A stretch of 19,939 bases of DNA, from positions 1 through 19,939 of the forward strand of contig CASEKM010000021.1 of NCBI GenBank assembly GCA_949288405.1. Reading direction: 5' to 3'. This document shows positions 1 through 6,458 of the stretch, one piece after another. This DNA is from an uncultured bacterium. Its GTDB lineage: Bacteria > Bacillota > Clostridia > Oscillospirales > Oscillospiraceae. Position numbers and translations under genes: made by a program. The notes beneath the pieces are model-generated. The model saw only the letters and a list, made by a program, of their open reading frames with translations, searched no databases and had not been told where the DNA came from. The stretch's first letter is position 1; every line of letters starts with the position of its first letter.

Positions 1-290
1 GGCCAGCTTCCTCTCGGCCTAAGAGCCGCCGCTTTGCGGCGGTTGGCCTCGAAATGCGCCTGCGGGCGCGATCTTGCCCCTGCGGGGCAATTCACCTTCA
101 GCTCCCACCCTACAGGTTCCCTACGAATCTTCCCTAATTTGGGTAGGGGAGGCCCTTGGGCCTCCCGCCAGGATACGCACCGGGAACGTTGGCTCGGCAA
201 AGGCAGGCGCGGTTGTGGAACCGCAGCAGCGGCAATTTTTGCACACCCAGGGCCCAGTGGCCCGGCTGGAATTTAGACCATTCACTCAGA
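1..290. repeat. Hairpin-rich intergenic repeat mosaic
   Basis: I see no credible gene here; the open frames have repeat-like composition and no good ribosome site. The stretch is a row of perfect short inverted repeats. They are arms 26-32/36-42 with loop TTT, 56-60/65-69, 74-80/84-90 with loop TGC, 147-155/158-166 (a near-uninterrupted palindrome), and 209-214/219-224 approximately (GCGGTT/AACCGC). GC-rich modules of this sort are, from memory, widely dispersed between genes in Oscillospiraceae. Whether they act as DNA elements or as RNA is not visible from one copy. Confidence 0.6.
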
Positions 291-296
291 TTTTGC

Positions 297-456
297 GCGC
301 CGGAAACATTGCAAAACCTGACAGGTACGCGTCCCCCGTAATGGGGCCCGGGGAAAGCGGTCCTATGGGTACGAAGTGCCCGTCGGCCGCGTCCCCGGTG
401 GCGTTTTGCCTACTTTGCCGCCATGGGCAAAGTAGGTCGCCGCCCACGGGCGGCGA
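297..456 (+). repeat. Dispersed palindromic repeat, copy A
   Basis: Positions 297-353 match the reverse complement of 19883-19939 at 55 of 57 bases. Further in, the copies diverge but keep their architecture. There is a small hairpin with loop GAA (367-372/376-381 here; 19851-19859/19863-19871 in copy B), then the conserved string GGTGGCGTTTTG, then an 11-bp stem with a 6-nt loop (409-419/426-436), then TCGCCGCC. The stem differs from copy B at three pairs and all three are compensated. Copy A has an additional adjacent 8-bp stem at 437-444/449-456. No gene overlaps it convincingly. Confidence 0.75.
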
Positions 457-490
457 AATCCCCAGCGGCAACGAAACTGCTCTAACATTG

Positions 491-565
491 CCCCCTCATC
501 CGCCCCCTTCGGGGGCACCTTCCCCCGGGGGGAAGGCTGGAATAAGGAGGGGCGGCGAAATCCCC
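491..565. repeat. Second GC-rich palindromic repeat upstream of azlC
   Basis: Two adjacent hairpins are visible: 502-507/511-516 (GCCCCC/GGGGGC, loop TTC) and 518-526/528-536 approximately (CCTTCCCCC against GGGGGAAGG). The string GGGCGGCGAAATCCCC occurs at both 448-463 and 550-565, so the region is built from reused modules. From memory this CCTCATCCGCCCC...CACCTTCCCC type of element is common in Oscillospiraceae genomes. I could not find a convincing sigma-A promoter for azlC inside it. Confidence 0.6.
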
Positions 566-605
566 GGCGCAGAAGAACAACTATCCTTATGAGGTGATGT
601 CCCCC

Positions 606-1316
606 ATGAACCGCTATCAGACGCAGCTCCGGGCCCTCCGGGCTGCGTTTCCCTATACCATCCCCATTTTTGCCGGGTTTTGGTTTTTAGGCCTGACCTA
701 TGGCATCTACATGAATGTGTCCGGCTTCTCCTTCCTCTACCCCATGTTTATGAGCCTGACCATCTTCGCCGGGTCGGTGGAATTCATCACCGTGAACCTG
801 CTGCTGGGGGCCTTCAACCCCCTCCAGGCCCTGTTCCTCACCCTGATGGTCAATGCCCGGCACCTGTTTTACGGCCTGTCCATGCTGGACAAGTACCGGG
901 GGCTGGGATGGCGGAAGGTCTATCTGATCTTCGGCATGTGCGACGAGAGCTTCTCCATCAACTGCACCGCCCCCATCCCCGAGGGGATGGACCGGGGGTG
1001 GTTCTATTTCTTTGTCACCCTGCTCAACCACTTCTACTGGTTCTCCGGCTCCACCCTGGGGGGCATCTTCGGGGGGCTCATTCACTTTGACACCCAGGGG
1101 CTGGACTTTGTGATGACCGCCATGTTCGTGGTCATCTTCCTGGAGCAGTGGCTCAAGGACAAGGACCACACCAGCGCCCTGGTGGGTCTGGGGGCCTCGG
1201 CGGTCTGTCTGGCCCTCTTCGGCCCGGACGACTTTATCATTCCCGCCATGCTGGCCATTTTGGGCTCCCTCACCCTGCTGCGGGGGCCCCTGGAGCGGAA
1301 GGGGGCGCTGGTATGA
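606..1316 (+). CDS. azlC: AzlC-family branched-chain amino acid exporter, large subunit
   Basis: The product is the large membrane subunit of the AzlCD exporter, which removes branched-chain amino acids or their toxic analogues from the cytoplasm. The 236-residue protein has several hydrophobic segments and the AzlC-typical early region GFWFLGLTYG, then FAGSVEFI and the NARHLFYGLSM stretch after the second helix. I chose the ATG at 606 because AGGTGA at 592-597 sits 8 bases upstream. A GTG at 594 and an ATG at 597 are in frame but overlap that ribosome site. The stop overlaps the azlD start (ATGA), so the two are translationally coupled. The upstream DNA is repeat-rich with no clear promoter. 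The family call is secure; the substrate is inferred from the family. Confidence 0.9.
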   Translation: MNRYQTQLRALRAAFPYTIPIFAGFWFLGLTYGIYMNVSGFSFLYPMFMSLTIFAGSVEFITVNLLLGAFNPLQALFLTLMVNARHLFYGLSMLDKYRGLGWRKVYLIFGMCDESFSINCTAPIPEGMDRGWFYFFVTLLNHFYWFSGSTLGGIFGGLIHFDTQGLDFVMTAMFVVIFLEQWLKDKDHTSALVGLGASAVCLALFGPDDFIIPAMLAILGSLTLLRGPLERKGALV

Positions 1317-1639
1317 CCCTGACACAGCAGATCATCACCATCGCCATGGTGGTGCTGGGGACCATGATCACCCGGTTCCTCCCCTTCCTGGTGTTTCCCG
1401 CCGGGCGGGAGACCCCCAAGTACATCCGGTATCTGGGCCGGGTGCTCCCCGCGGCGGTGTTCGGCCTGCTGGTGGTGTACTGCCTGCGGTCGGTGGACCT
1501 GTTCTCCGGCAGCCACGGTCTGCCCGAGGCCGTCTCCATCGCCCTGGTGGTGGCCCTCCACCTGTGGAAACGGCAGATGCTCCTGTCCATCGCCGGGGGC
1601 ACCGTGTGCTACATGCTGCTGGTGCAGCTGGTCTTTTAA
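1313..1639 (+). CDS. azlD: AzlD-family branched-chain amino acid exporter, small subunit
   Basis: This 108-residue hydrophobic protein is the small partner of AzlC. It has about four predicted membrane segments and the AzlD-like start, an IAMVVLGTMITRFLPF stretch followed by a short loop with PKYIRYLGRVLP. Its ATG overlaps the azlC stop by the ATGA arrangement, which is the usual azlCD layout. A strong hairpin follows the stop at 1646-1681. The last ~270 bases of the opposite-strand kinase reading frame lie antisense to this gene, but azlD itself is intact and of normal length. Confidence 0.88.
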   Translation: MTLTQQIITIAMVVLGTMITRFLPFLVFPAGRETPKYIRYLGRVLPAAVFGLLVVYCLRSVDLFSGSHGLPEAVSIALVVALHLWKRQMLLSIAGGTVCYMLLVQLVF

Positions 1640-2717
1640 GCGGAAAGGAGCGCTGGACAGCCCCGGCTGTCCAGCGCTCCTGGTATACTGTCCGGGGGCG
1701 AAAGACGGTGAAGGTGCTCCCCTGATCTTCCACGGTGTCCACCTGGATGCGTCCGCCGCACAGCTCCACGATCCGGTGGACGATGGCCAGGCCCAGGCCC
1801 AGCCCCTTCCCGCCGCCGGCGCCGCCCTGGTAGTACTTGTCGAAGATGTGGGCGCGCACCTCCTCCGACATGCCCACTCCCGTGTCGGACACCGAGACGG
1901 CCAGCTCCTCCGGCCCGGCCCGGAGGGCGACGGCGATCTCGCCCCCGGCGGGGGTGTAGTTCACCGCGTTGCTCAGCAGGTTGATCCACACGTGGCGCAT
2001 GAGCTCCTCGTTGCCGTCGTACTCCGCCGGCTCCAGGCTGGCGGTGAAGGAGATCTCCTTCTTCTCCCAGGCGGGGGAGAGGAGGATGGCGCAGCGCTTG
2101 ATCTGCTCGTCCAGGGAGTAGGGGCGCTTCTCCGCGATGCACTGCTGGGACTCCAGCTTGGTGAGGAGCAGGGTGCTGTTGGACAGGTCGGACAGGCGGG
2201 AGGACTCGTCAATGATGATCTGAAGGTACTGCTCCCGCTCCTCCGGGGTGGTGTCCGGCTCCCGCAGCAGCTCGGCAAAGCCCTTGATGGCGGTGATGGG
2301 GGTCTTGAACTCGTGGGAGAAGTTGTTGATGAAGTCGTCCCGGAGGGTCTGCATGCTCTGCAGCTCCTGGGACATCTTGTTGAAGTCCTCGTAGGCGGTC
2401 TCCAGGGGGCCGCCCTTTTTGGGGTCCAGGCGGCGGGAGAAGTCCCCCTCCGCCACCGCCGTCAGGCCGCCGGTGAGGCCGGAGACCAGATGGTTGAAGT
2501 GCCGGCTGAACAGGGTGGAGGTGATCCCCACGATCGCCCCCATGATGACCAGGCCCCAGAAGACCAGGGTGGAGGACTTTGGCGTCCCGACCCAGTACAA
2601 GCTCCCCCAGATGTGGAGCAGGACGAAGACCAGGGCGGAGGTCAGGGTCACGATGATGGACTCCAGGGCCAGCCACCCGGCCAGATCCTTCCGTTTTTTG
2701 CAGGGTGCGCGTCTCAC
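1368..2717 (-). CDS. Sensor histidine kinase, frame runs past its expected end
   Basis: This is the membrane sensor kinase paired with the OmpR-type regulator upstream. Two membrane segments (about residues 13-38 and 50-70) enclose only a short outside loop. A HAMP-like linker follows (about 71-125), then the phospho-accepting His135 in FSHEFKTP, the N box around Asn250 (NLLSNAVNY), the G1 box DTGVGM at 278-283 and the G2 box GLGLGLAIV at 305-313. The start is a GTG whose GTGA overlaps the regulator stop, so translation is coupled. The catalytic domain ends near residue 343 (1689). After that the frame has no stop: it reads through the terminator hairpin and into antisense azlD, adding ~104 Pro/Arg/Gly-rich residues that look like shadow coding. 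Codon 346 is CAG (1682-1680), one change from TAG. The true protein is probably about 345 residues. Confidence 0.85.
   Translation of the reverse strand: MRRAPCKKRKDLAGWLALESIIVTLTSALVFVLLHIWGSLYWVGTPKSSTLVFWGLVIMGAIVGITSTLFSRHFNHLVSGLTGGLTAVAEGDFSRRLDPKKGGPLETAYEDFNKMSQELQSMQTLRDDFINNFSHEFKTPITAIKGFAELLREPDTTPEEREQYLQIIIDESSRLSDLSNSTLLLTKLESQQCIAEKRPYSLDEQIKRCAILLSPAWEKKEISFTASLEPAEYDGNEELMRHVWINLLSNAVNYTPAGGEIAVALRAGPEELAVSVSDTGVGMSEEVRAHIFDKYYQGGAGGGKGLGLGLAIVHRIVELCGGRIQVDTVEDQGSTFTVFRPRTVYQERWTAGAVQRSFPLKRPAAPAACSTRCPRRWTGASAVSTGGGPPPGRWRRPRADRGCRRTGPPTAGSTPPAGRTPPRGAPGPDTGCTWGSPARRETPGRGGTG
1646..1681. terminator. Bidirectional terminator hairpin between azlD and the kinase gene
   Basis: Arms 1646-1661 and 1666-1681 form a perfect 16-bp stem with loop CCCG. 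There is no long T-tract on the plus strand; the minus-strand side continues into TTTCC. It lies 6 bases after the azlD stop and directly beyond the natural end of the kinase domain, so it probably served both convergent genes. Confidence 0.7.
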
Positions 2718-3397
2718 GGCGTTTCCCCCTTTGTGATCTCCGCCTTGTACCCCAGTCCCTTGATGGTGACGATGCGGAACTCGGGGATGTGGCGCAGCTT
2801 GTTGCGCAGGCGGCTGATGTGGGTCTTCACCGTGTCCTCGCCGCTCTCGGAGGCGTAGCCCCAGATGCCGTCCAGCAGCTGGTTCCGGGTGAAGATCTGG
2901 CCGGGGTAGGACAGGAGCCGGTAGAGCAGCTCGAACTCCTTTTTGGGCAGCTCCAGGGCCTCCCCCTCCCGGGTGACGGTGTAGGTGCTGGAGTCCAGCA
3001 CCACCGGGCCCACCACGATCCTCCGCTCGCTGGCGATGCGGGAGCGGCGCAGCAGGGCGTTGAGCCGCCAGACCAGCTCCTCATAGTTCACCGGCTTGGT
3101 CATGTAGTCGTCGATGCCCGAGGAGAAGCCCTCCCGCTTGTCCTCGAAGGACTGCTTGGCGGTGAGGAGCAGGACTGGGATCTGATCCCCCCGCTCCCGC
3201 AGGGTCTTCACCAGGGTATAGCCGTCCATCCGGGGCATCATCACATCGGCGATGATCAGGTCCGCCGGCTGGCGGGCGAGCACCTCCAGGGCCTCCACCC
3301 CGTCCCGGGCGGGGATGACGGTGAACTGGTGCTTGAGTCGGGCGGTGGTGAGCAGGCGCATGGAGGCGTCGTCATCCACCAGCAGAATGGTCGCCAC
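2714..3397 (-). CDS. OmpR/PhoB-family response regulator
   Basis: This is a DNA-binding response regulator of 227 residues, first gene of the two-component operon. The receiver domain (1-115) shows the acidic pocket Asp8-Asp10, phospho-acceptor Asp51 in DVMMPRMDG, Thr79 and Lys101. The C-terminal winged-helix domain (about 130-225) carries KEFELLYRLL, WGY and the recognition region TVKTHISRLRNKLR, ending with the usual IKGLGYK. I chose the GTG at 3397 because the receiver fold begins there (MATILLVDDD) and a GGGAG site lies upstream; longer in-frame starts would add unrelated sequence and pass the promoter at 3488-3516. The GTGA overlap ties it to the kinase. The tandem GTTTAC boxes beside it make self-regulation and control of the efflux operon likely. 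Confidence 0.93.
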   Translation of the reverse strand: MATILLVDDDASMRLLTTARLKHQFTVIPARDGVEALEVLARQPADLIIADVMMPRMDGYTLVKTLRERGDQIPVLLLTAKQSFEDKREGFSSGIDDYMTKPVNYEELVWRLNALLRRSRIASERRIVVGPVVLDSSTYTVTREGEALELPKKEFELLYRLLSYPGQIFTRNQLLDGIWGYASESGEDTVKTHISRLRNKLRHIPEFRIVTIKGLGYKAEITKGETP

Positions 3398-3468
3398 GGT
3401 CTCTTCTCTCCCTTCCTGCCCGGCGGAGCGGGGAAAGTCGCGCTGGACTTTTTTGCCCGCCGGGGGTA

Positions 3469-3477
3469 TGGTATAAT
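3469..3477 (+). promoter_or_regulatory. Extended -10 promoter element facing the efflux operon
   Basis: TGGTATAAT is a perfect TGnTATAAT extended -10. No good -35 is present at the correct distance (a T-run lies there), which an extended -10 can tolerate. A transcript from about 3484 would have a ~255-base leader before the TolC-like gene, crossing both GTTTAC boxes. It lies inside the initially transcribed region of the opposing promoter, so the two would interfere. Confidence 0.45.
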
Positions 3478-3487
3478 AGATAAGTAT

Positions 3488-3516
3488 AGTATAGTCCGCC
3501 GGCCGCGCCCCGTCAA
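3488..3516 (-). promoter_or_regulatory. Sigma-A promoter of the two-component operon
   Basis: On the minus strand TTGACG (3516-3511) and TATACT (3493-3488) are separated by 17 bases. Transcription would begin near 3481, giving a leader of about 84 bases before the GTG at 3397. It reads away from the efflux operon. Confidence 0.75.
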
Positions 3517-3552
3517 AGCGGCGGCCCGTTTTTTCCACCATACCCCGCCCAG

Positions 3553-3569
3553 GTAAACCCAGCGTAAAC
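3553..3569 (-). promoter_or_regulatory. Predicted response-regulator box 1 (tandem GTTTAC, 11-bp period)
   Basis: GTAAAC occurs at 3553-3558 and 3564-3569 on the plus strand, i.e. GTTTAC-N5-GTTTAC reading toward the regulator gene. Tandem hexamers with an 11-bp period are the known layout of PhoB/OmpR/PhoP-type binding sites. The centre is about 80 bases upstream of the predicted start of the regulator transcript. Confidence 0.6.
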
Positions 3570-3655
3570 TCCGGCCCGGCCCGGCTGGATTTGGCGCCCC
3601 TGCCAGAGAGAGGAGACCGGCGGCCCTCAATTTCAGGCAGTCTGCCCAGAGACGG

Positions 3656-3688
3656 GTTTACGCTGAGTTTACCTTCGGCGGCTATCCT
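3656..3688 (+). promoter_or_regulatory. Predicted response-regulator box 2 and activated efflux promoter
   Basis: GTTTAC occurs at 3656-3661 and 3667-3672, an inverted near-copy of box 1 (19 of the 20 bases around it agree). Ten bases downstream is TATCCT (3683-3688), a weak -10 without a -35. A tandem box ending 10 bases before the -10 is the known geometry of Pho-box activated promoters. Transcription would begin near 3695 and run into the TolC-like gene. Confidence 0.6.
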
Positions 3689-3691
3689 GTA

Positions 3692-3716
3692 GAGGATGCA
3701 GAATGACCGCATCCTC
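3692..3716 (+). other. Hairpin at the start of the efflux leader
   Basis: GAGGATGC (3692-3699) pairs perfectly with GCATCCTC (3709-3716) around a 9-base loop. If transcription begins near 3695, this stem is at the very 5' end of the mRNA and could protect it from decay. It does not cover the ribosome site at 3731-3735. Confidence 0.5.
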
Positions 3717-3740
3717 GATCCCAGAGGAACGGAGGAATCC

Positions 3741-5066
3741 ATGATTATGAGACGAAGAATCGCCCTGCTGCTGGCCGTGCTGGCCGCGGTGAGCACCCTG
3801 ACGGTCCCGGCTGCGGCCGCGGAGCGGGAGGAGGAGCCCGCCGCCCAGGAGACGGTGGGGGAGGAGGCCGCCCAGACAGGGGCGGATACCCCGGAGGAGG
3901 GGGAGACCGCCCCGGAGGACGGGGAGGAGACTCAGGAGCCCGCGCCGGAGCCCGACCCGGAGGGGACGGTGAGCTGGGCCAACCTGGACGACCGCATCCG
4001 GGCGGAGAGCCTGAACGCCCGGATCTTGATCGAGAACATCACCGGCATCGAGGACATCGACTACGACCTGATGTACGAGGACCTGCGCCGCCAGCTCAAC
4101 GACATCGCCAAGGCCCAGTGGATGATGATCCTCATGGGGGCCGGCCAGGCCGCCGACGCCCTGGACCAGAGCTATGACTCCCTGCGGGACGTGTTCGAAT
4201 CCATCAAGGACGGGGAGCTCCAGGCGGACAACGCCGACGTGGTCTGGCAGCTGGAGGACACCGTGAATCAGGTGGTCTCCGGGGGCGAGACCCTGTACAT
4301 CACACTGGTGGGCCTGGAGCAGCAGGCCGCCGACGGCCAGCGGGGGCTGGACGCCCTGGACCGGAGCCTGGAGGAGCTGCACCTGCGGGAGCAGCTGGGC
4401 CAGGTGTCCCGGCAGACGGTGGCCGAGGTGGAGCAGACCCGCGCCGAGACGGTCAGCCAGCTCAGCACCCTGGACGCCAACATCCGCCAGCTGAAGGTCC
4501 AGCTCCAGAACCTGATCGGCGAGGACCCCACCGGGGAGATCGCCCTGGGGGCCCTGCCCACCCAGGAGGAGATGGCGTGGGAGGCCCCCGACTATGAGGC
4601 CGACCTGGAGGCCGCCAAGGCGGCCAGCTGGACCCTGCGCAGCGCCCAGCTCACCCTGGACGACGCCAAGGAGACCTGGGACGACGCCAAGTCGGACTAC
4701 CGGGGGGCCAGCAAGCAGTACCTGTACCAGCAGGCGGAGCACACCTGGAACGCCGCCCAGCTCACCTACCAGTCCACGGTCCAGAACTTCGAGACCGGCT
4801 TCAAGAGCCTCTACGACTCCCTGGCCAACTACGAGCAGGTGCTGGAGAACGCTCAGTCCGCCCTGGTGTGGAAGCAGACCCTGCTGAACACCGCCCAGAC
4901 CCGGTACCAGCTGGGCCAGATCTCCCACAACGAGGTGCTCACCGCCCAGGACGACGTGGCCGCCGCCCAGTCCGCGGTGGACAGCGCCTGGCGGGACCTG
5001 TTCTCCGCCCGGAACAGCTACCGCTGGGCGGTGGAGACCGGGCTGATGACCAGCGCCCAGGGATAA
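3741..5066 (+). CDS. TolC-family efflux protein
   Basis: First gene of the efflux operon, a 441-residue TolC-like helical protein. A signal peptide (about 1-27, ending PAAAA) is followed by a Glu/Pro-rich acidic stretch (about 28-75). A long alpha-helical, Gln/Ala/Leu-rich body follows. The C-terminal repeat has the family pattern TRYQLGQISHNEVLTAQDDV, then heptad-like helix to the end. The start at 3741 has GGAGG at 3731-3735; an ATG at 3747 is an alternative. The odd point is that TolC normally forms an outer-membrane channel, while the other genes suggest a monoderm host; homologues annotated in clostridia may instead act as a wall-level scaffold. The acidic linker is not typical of proteobacterial TolC. 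The family is supported by the C-terminal motif and context; its structural role is inferred. Confidence 0.82.
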   Translation: MIMRRRIALLLAVLAAVSTLTVPAAAAEREEEPAAQETVGEEAAQTGADTPEEGETAPEDGEETQEPAPEPDPEGTVSWANLDDRIRAESLNARILIENITGIEDIDYDLMYEDLRRQLNDIAKAQWMMILMGAGQAADALDQSYDSLRDVFESIKDGELQADNADVVWQLEDTVNQVVSGGETLYITLVGLEQQAADGQRGLDALDRSLEELHLREQLGQVSRQTVAEVEQTRAETVSQLSTLDANIRQLKVQLQNLIGEDPTGEIALGALPTQEEMAWEAPDYEADLEAAKAASWTLRSAQLTLDDAKETWDDAKSDYRGASKQYLYQQAEHTWNAAQLTYQSTVQNFETGFKSLYDSLANYEQVLENAQSALVWKQTLLNTAQTRYQLGQISHNEVLTAQDDVAAAQSAVDSAWRDLFSARNSYRWAVETGLMTSAQG

Positions 5067-5110
5067 GCGGCGGGAGAGCCCGCCGGACCGGAAGAACTGT
5101 CGGAACAGAC

Positions 5111-5129
5111 GGGCGGCCCAAGGCCGCCC
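5111..5129. repeat. Perfect 8-bp hairpin in the tolC-MFP gap
   Basis: GGGCGGCC (5111-5118) and GGCCGCCC (5122-5129) flank the triloop CAA. There is no T-tract, so it need not terminate. It could tune expression of the distal pump genes or be one more dispersed palindrome. A similar stem lies at 11340-11358. Confidence 0.55.
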
Positions 5130-5159
5130 CTACCCCAATGAAAGGATGGAATACGCCCC

Positions 5160-6452
5160 ATGAAGCGCAAACTTTCCGCTCTGCTGTGCTGCGTCCTGGT
5201 GCTGGCCCTGGCCGGCTGCCAGGAAGAGGTGGAGGAGCCCCTGCTGGACCCCACGGTGACCGTGGAGGCCACCGCCGCCCAGACCGGCGACCTGAGCACC
5301 CAGAGCACCTATATCGGCACCATCTCCGCCGAGGGCACCGCCAGCGTGGTGGCCATGGTGTCCGGCAACGTGGAGCAGGTGGCCGTGGCGGCGGGAGACA
5401 CCGTCTCCGCCGGCGACCTGCTGTGCCGCTTTGACGACGAGAGCGCCCGGCTCACCCTTCAGAACGCCCAGGCGGCGGTGAACAGCGCCCGGGAGACCTA
5501 CAACAGCGCTGTGGCCAACTACGGCGGCAGCGACCTGACCCTGCTCCAGGAGCAGCTGCGCCTGGCCCAGGACAACTACGACGACACCCAGGCCCTGCTG
5601 GCCATCGGCGCCGCCTCCCAGGCGGAGGTGGACCAGGCCTATCAGGCCCTCCTGTCCGCCCAGGCCGGTGTGGAGGCCGCCCGGGCCTCCCTGAGCTCCG
5701 CCCAGGCGGGCATCCAGTCCGCCCAGGTGGGGGTGGCCTCCGCCCAGTACCAGCTGTCCCTGTACAACCTCACCGCCCCCATCTCCGGGGTGGTGGAGGC
5801 GGTGAACGTCACCGAGAACAACTTCACCGCCTCGGGCACCGCCGCCTTTGTCATCTCCAACGGCACCAACAAGACGGTGACCTTCTATGTCACCGACTCG
5901 GTGCGGAAGACCCTCACCCCCGGACAGGCGGTGACGGTGAACTACAACGGCCAGACCTATTCCGGTGCGGTCACCGAGATCAGCGGTGTGGTCAACGCCC
6001 AGGTGGGCCAGTTCCAGGTGAAGGCGGTCATCGACGGGGCCCAGGACCTGCCCGACGGCCTGTCGGTGGAGCTGACCACCACCGCCCACCAGGCGGTGGG
6101 AGCGGTGCTGGTGCCCAGCGACGCCATGTTCTTTGAAAACGGCGTGGCCTATGTGTACCTGCTCCAGGACGGGACCGCCGTGCGCGCCGATGTGACCATC
6201 GGCCTGTACACCGAGGACCAGGTGGCGGTCACCGCCGGCCTGACCCCCGGGGACCAGGTGATCACCACCTGGTCGTCCACCCTGCGGGACGGGGCCGCCG
6301 TCCAGCTGGCCGGCCAGGAGGACCAGGAGACCGCCCCGGAGGAGACGGCGCCGGAGGACAGCTCCGCCGCCGGTTCCGCCTCCGCCCCCCAGGCCAGCGC
6401 CAGCGCCTCCGCCTCCTCCCCGGAGGCGGGCAGTGAAGAGGCGGAGGGATAA
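5160..6452 (+). CDS. Membrane-fusion (periplasmic-adaptor) lipoprotein of an RND pump
   Basis: This 430-residue adaptor links the RND pump to the TolC-like protein. The signal peptide ends in a lipobox LAGC with Cys20 as the lipidation site, so lspA further along the window would process it. A lipoyl-like half-motif (about 60-92, MVSGNVEQVAVAAGDTVSAG) precedes an Ala/Gln-rich coiled-coil hairpin (about 93-200). The second lipoyl half follows (TAPISGVVEAVNVTENN, from 205), then beta-barrel and membrane-proximal domains to about 384. A Ser/Ala/Glu-rich tail of ~45 residues completes it, which AcrA-type proteins lack. The ribosome site AAAGGA at 5141-5146 is rather far (13 bases) from the ATG. 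The RND gene follows after 6 bases. Family membership is clear. Confidence 0.92.
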   Translation: MKRKLSALLCCVLVLALAGCQEEVEEPLLDPTVTVEATAAQTGDLSTQSTYIGTISAEGTASVVAMVSGNVEQVAVAAGDTVSAGDLLCRFDDESARLTLQNAQAAVNSARETYNSAVANYGGSDLTLLQEQLRLAQDNYDDTQALLAIGAASQAEVDQAYQALLSAQAGVEAARASLSSAQAGIQSAQVGVASAQYQLSLYNLTAPISGVVEAVNVTENNFTASGTAAFVISNGTNKTVTFYVTDSVRKTLTPGQAVTVNYNGQTYSGAVTEISGVVNAQVGQFQVKAVIDGAQDLPDGLSVELTTTAHQAVGAVLVPSDAMFFENGVAYVYLLQDGTAVRADVTIGLYTEDQVAVTAGLTPGDQVITTWSSTLRDGAAVQLAGQEDQETAPEETAPEDSSAAGSASAPQASASASASSPEAGSEEAEG

Positions 6453-6458
6453 GGGACC

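Noticed and set aside
1..590. CRISPR array
   Set aside because: The hairpins differ in sequence and there is no regular repeat-spacer period; no cas genes are present.
74..592. Long open frame over the left intergenic region
   Set aside because: It runs through several palindromic repeats, has Pro/Gly/Arg-rich repeat-like composition, no ribosome site and no recognisable domain.
1148..1312. Upstream extension of azlD
   Set aside because: It lies entirely within azlC in another frame; the AzlD family begins at 1313 with the ATGA overlap.
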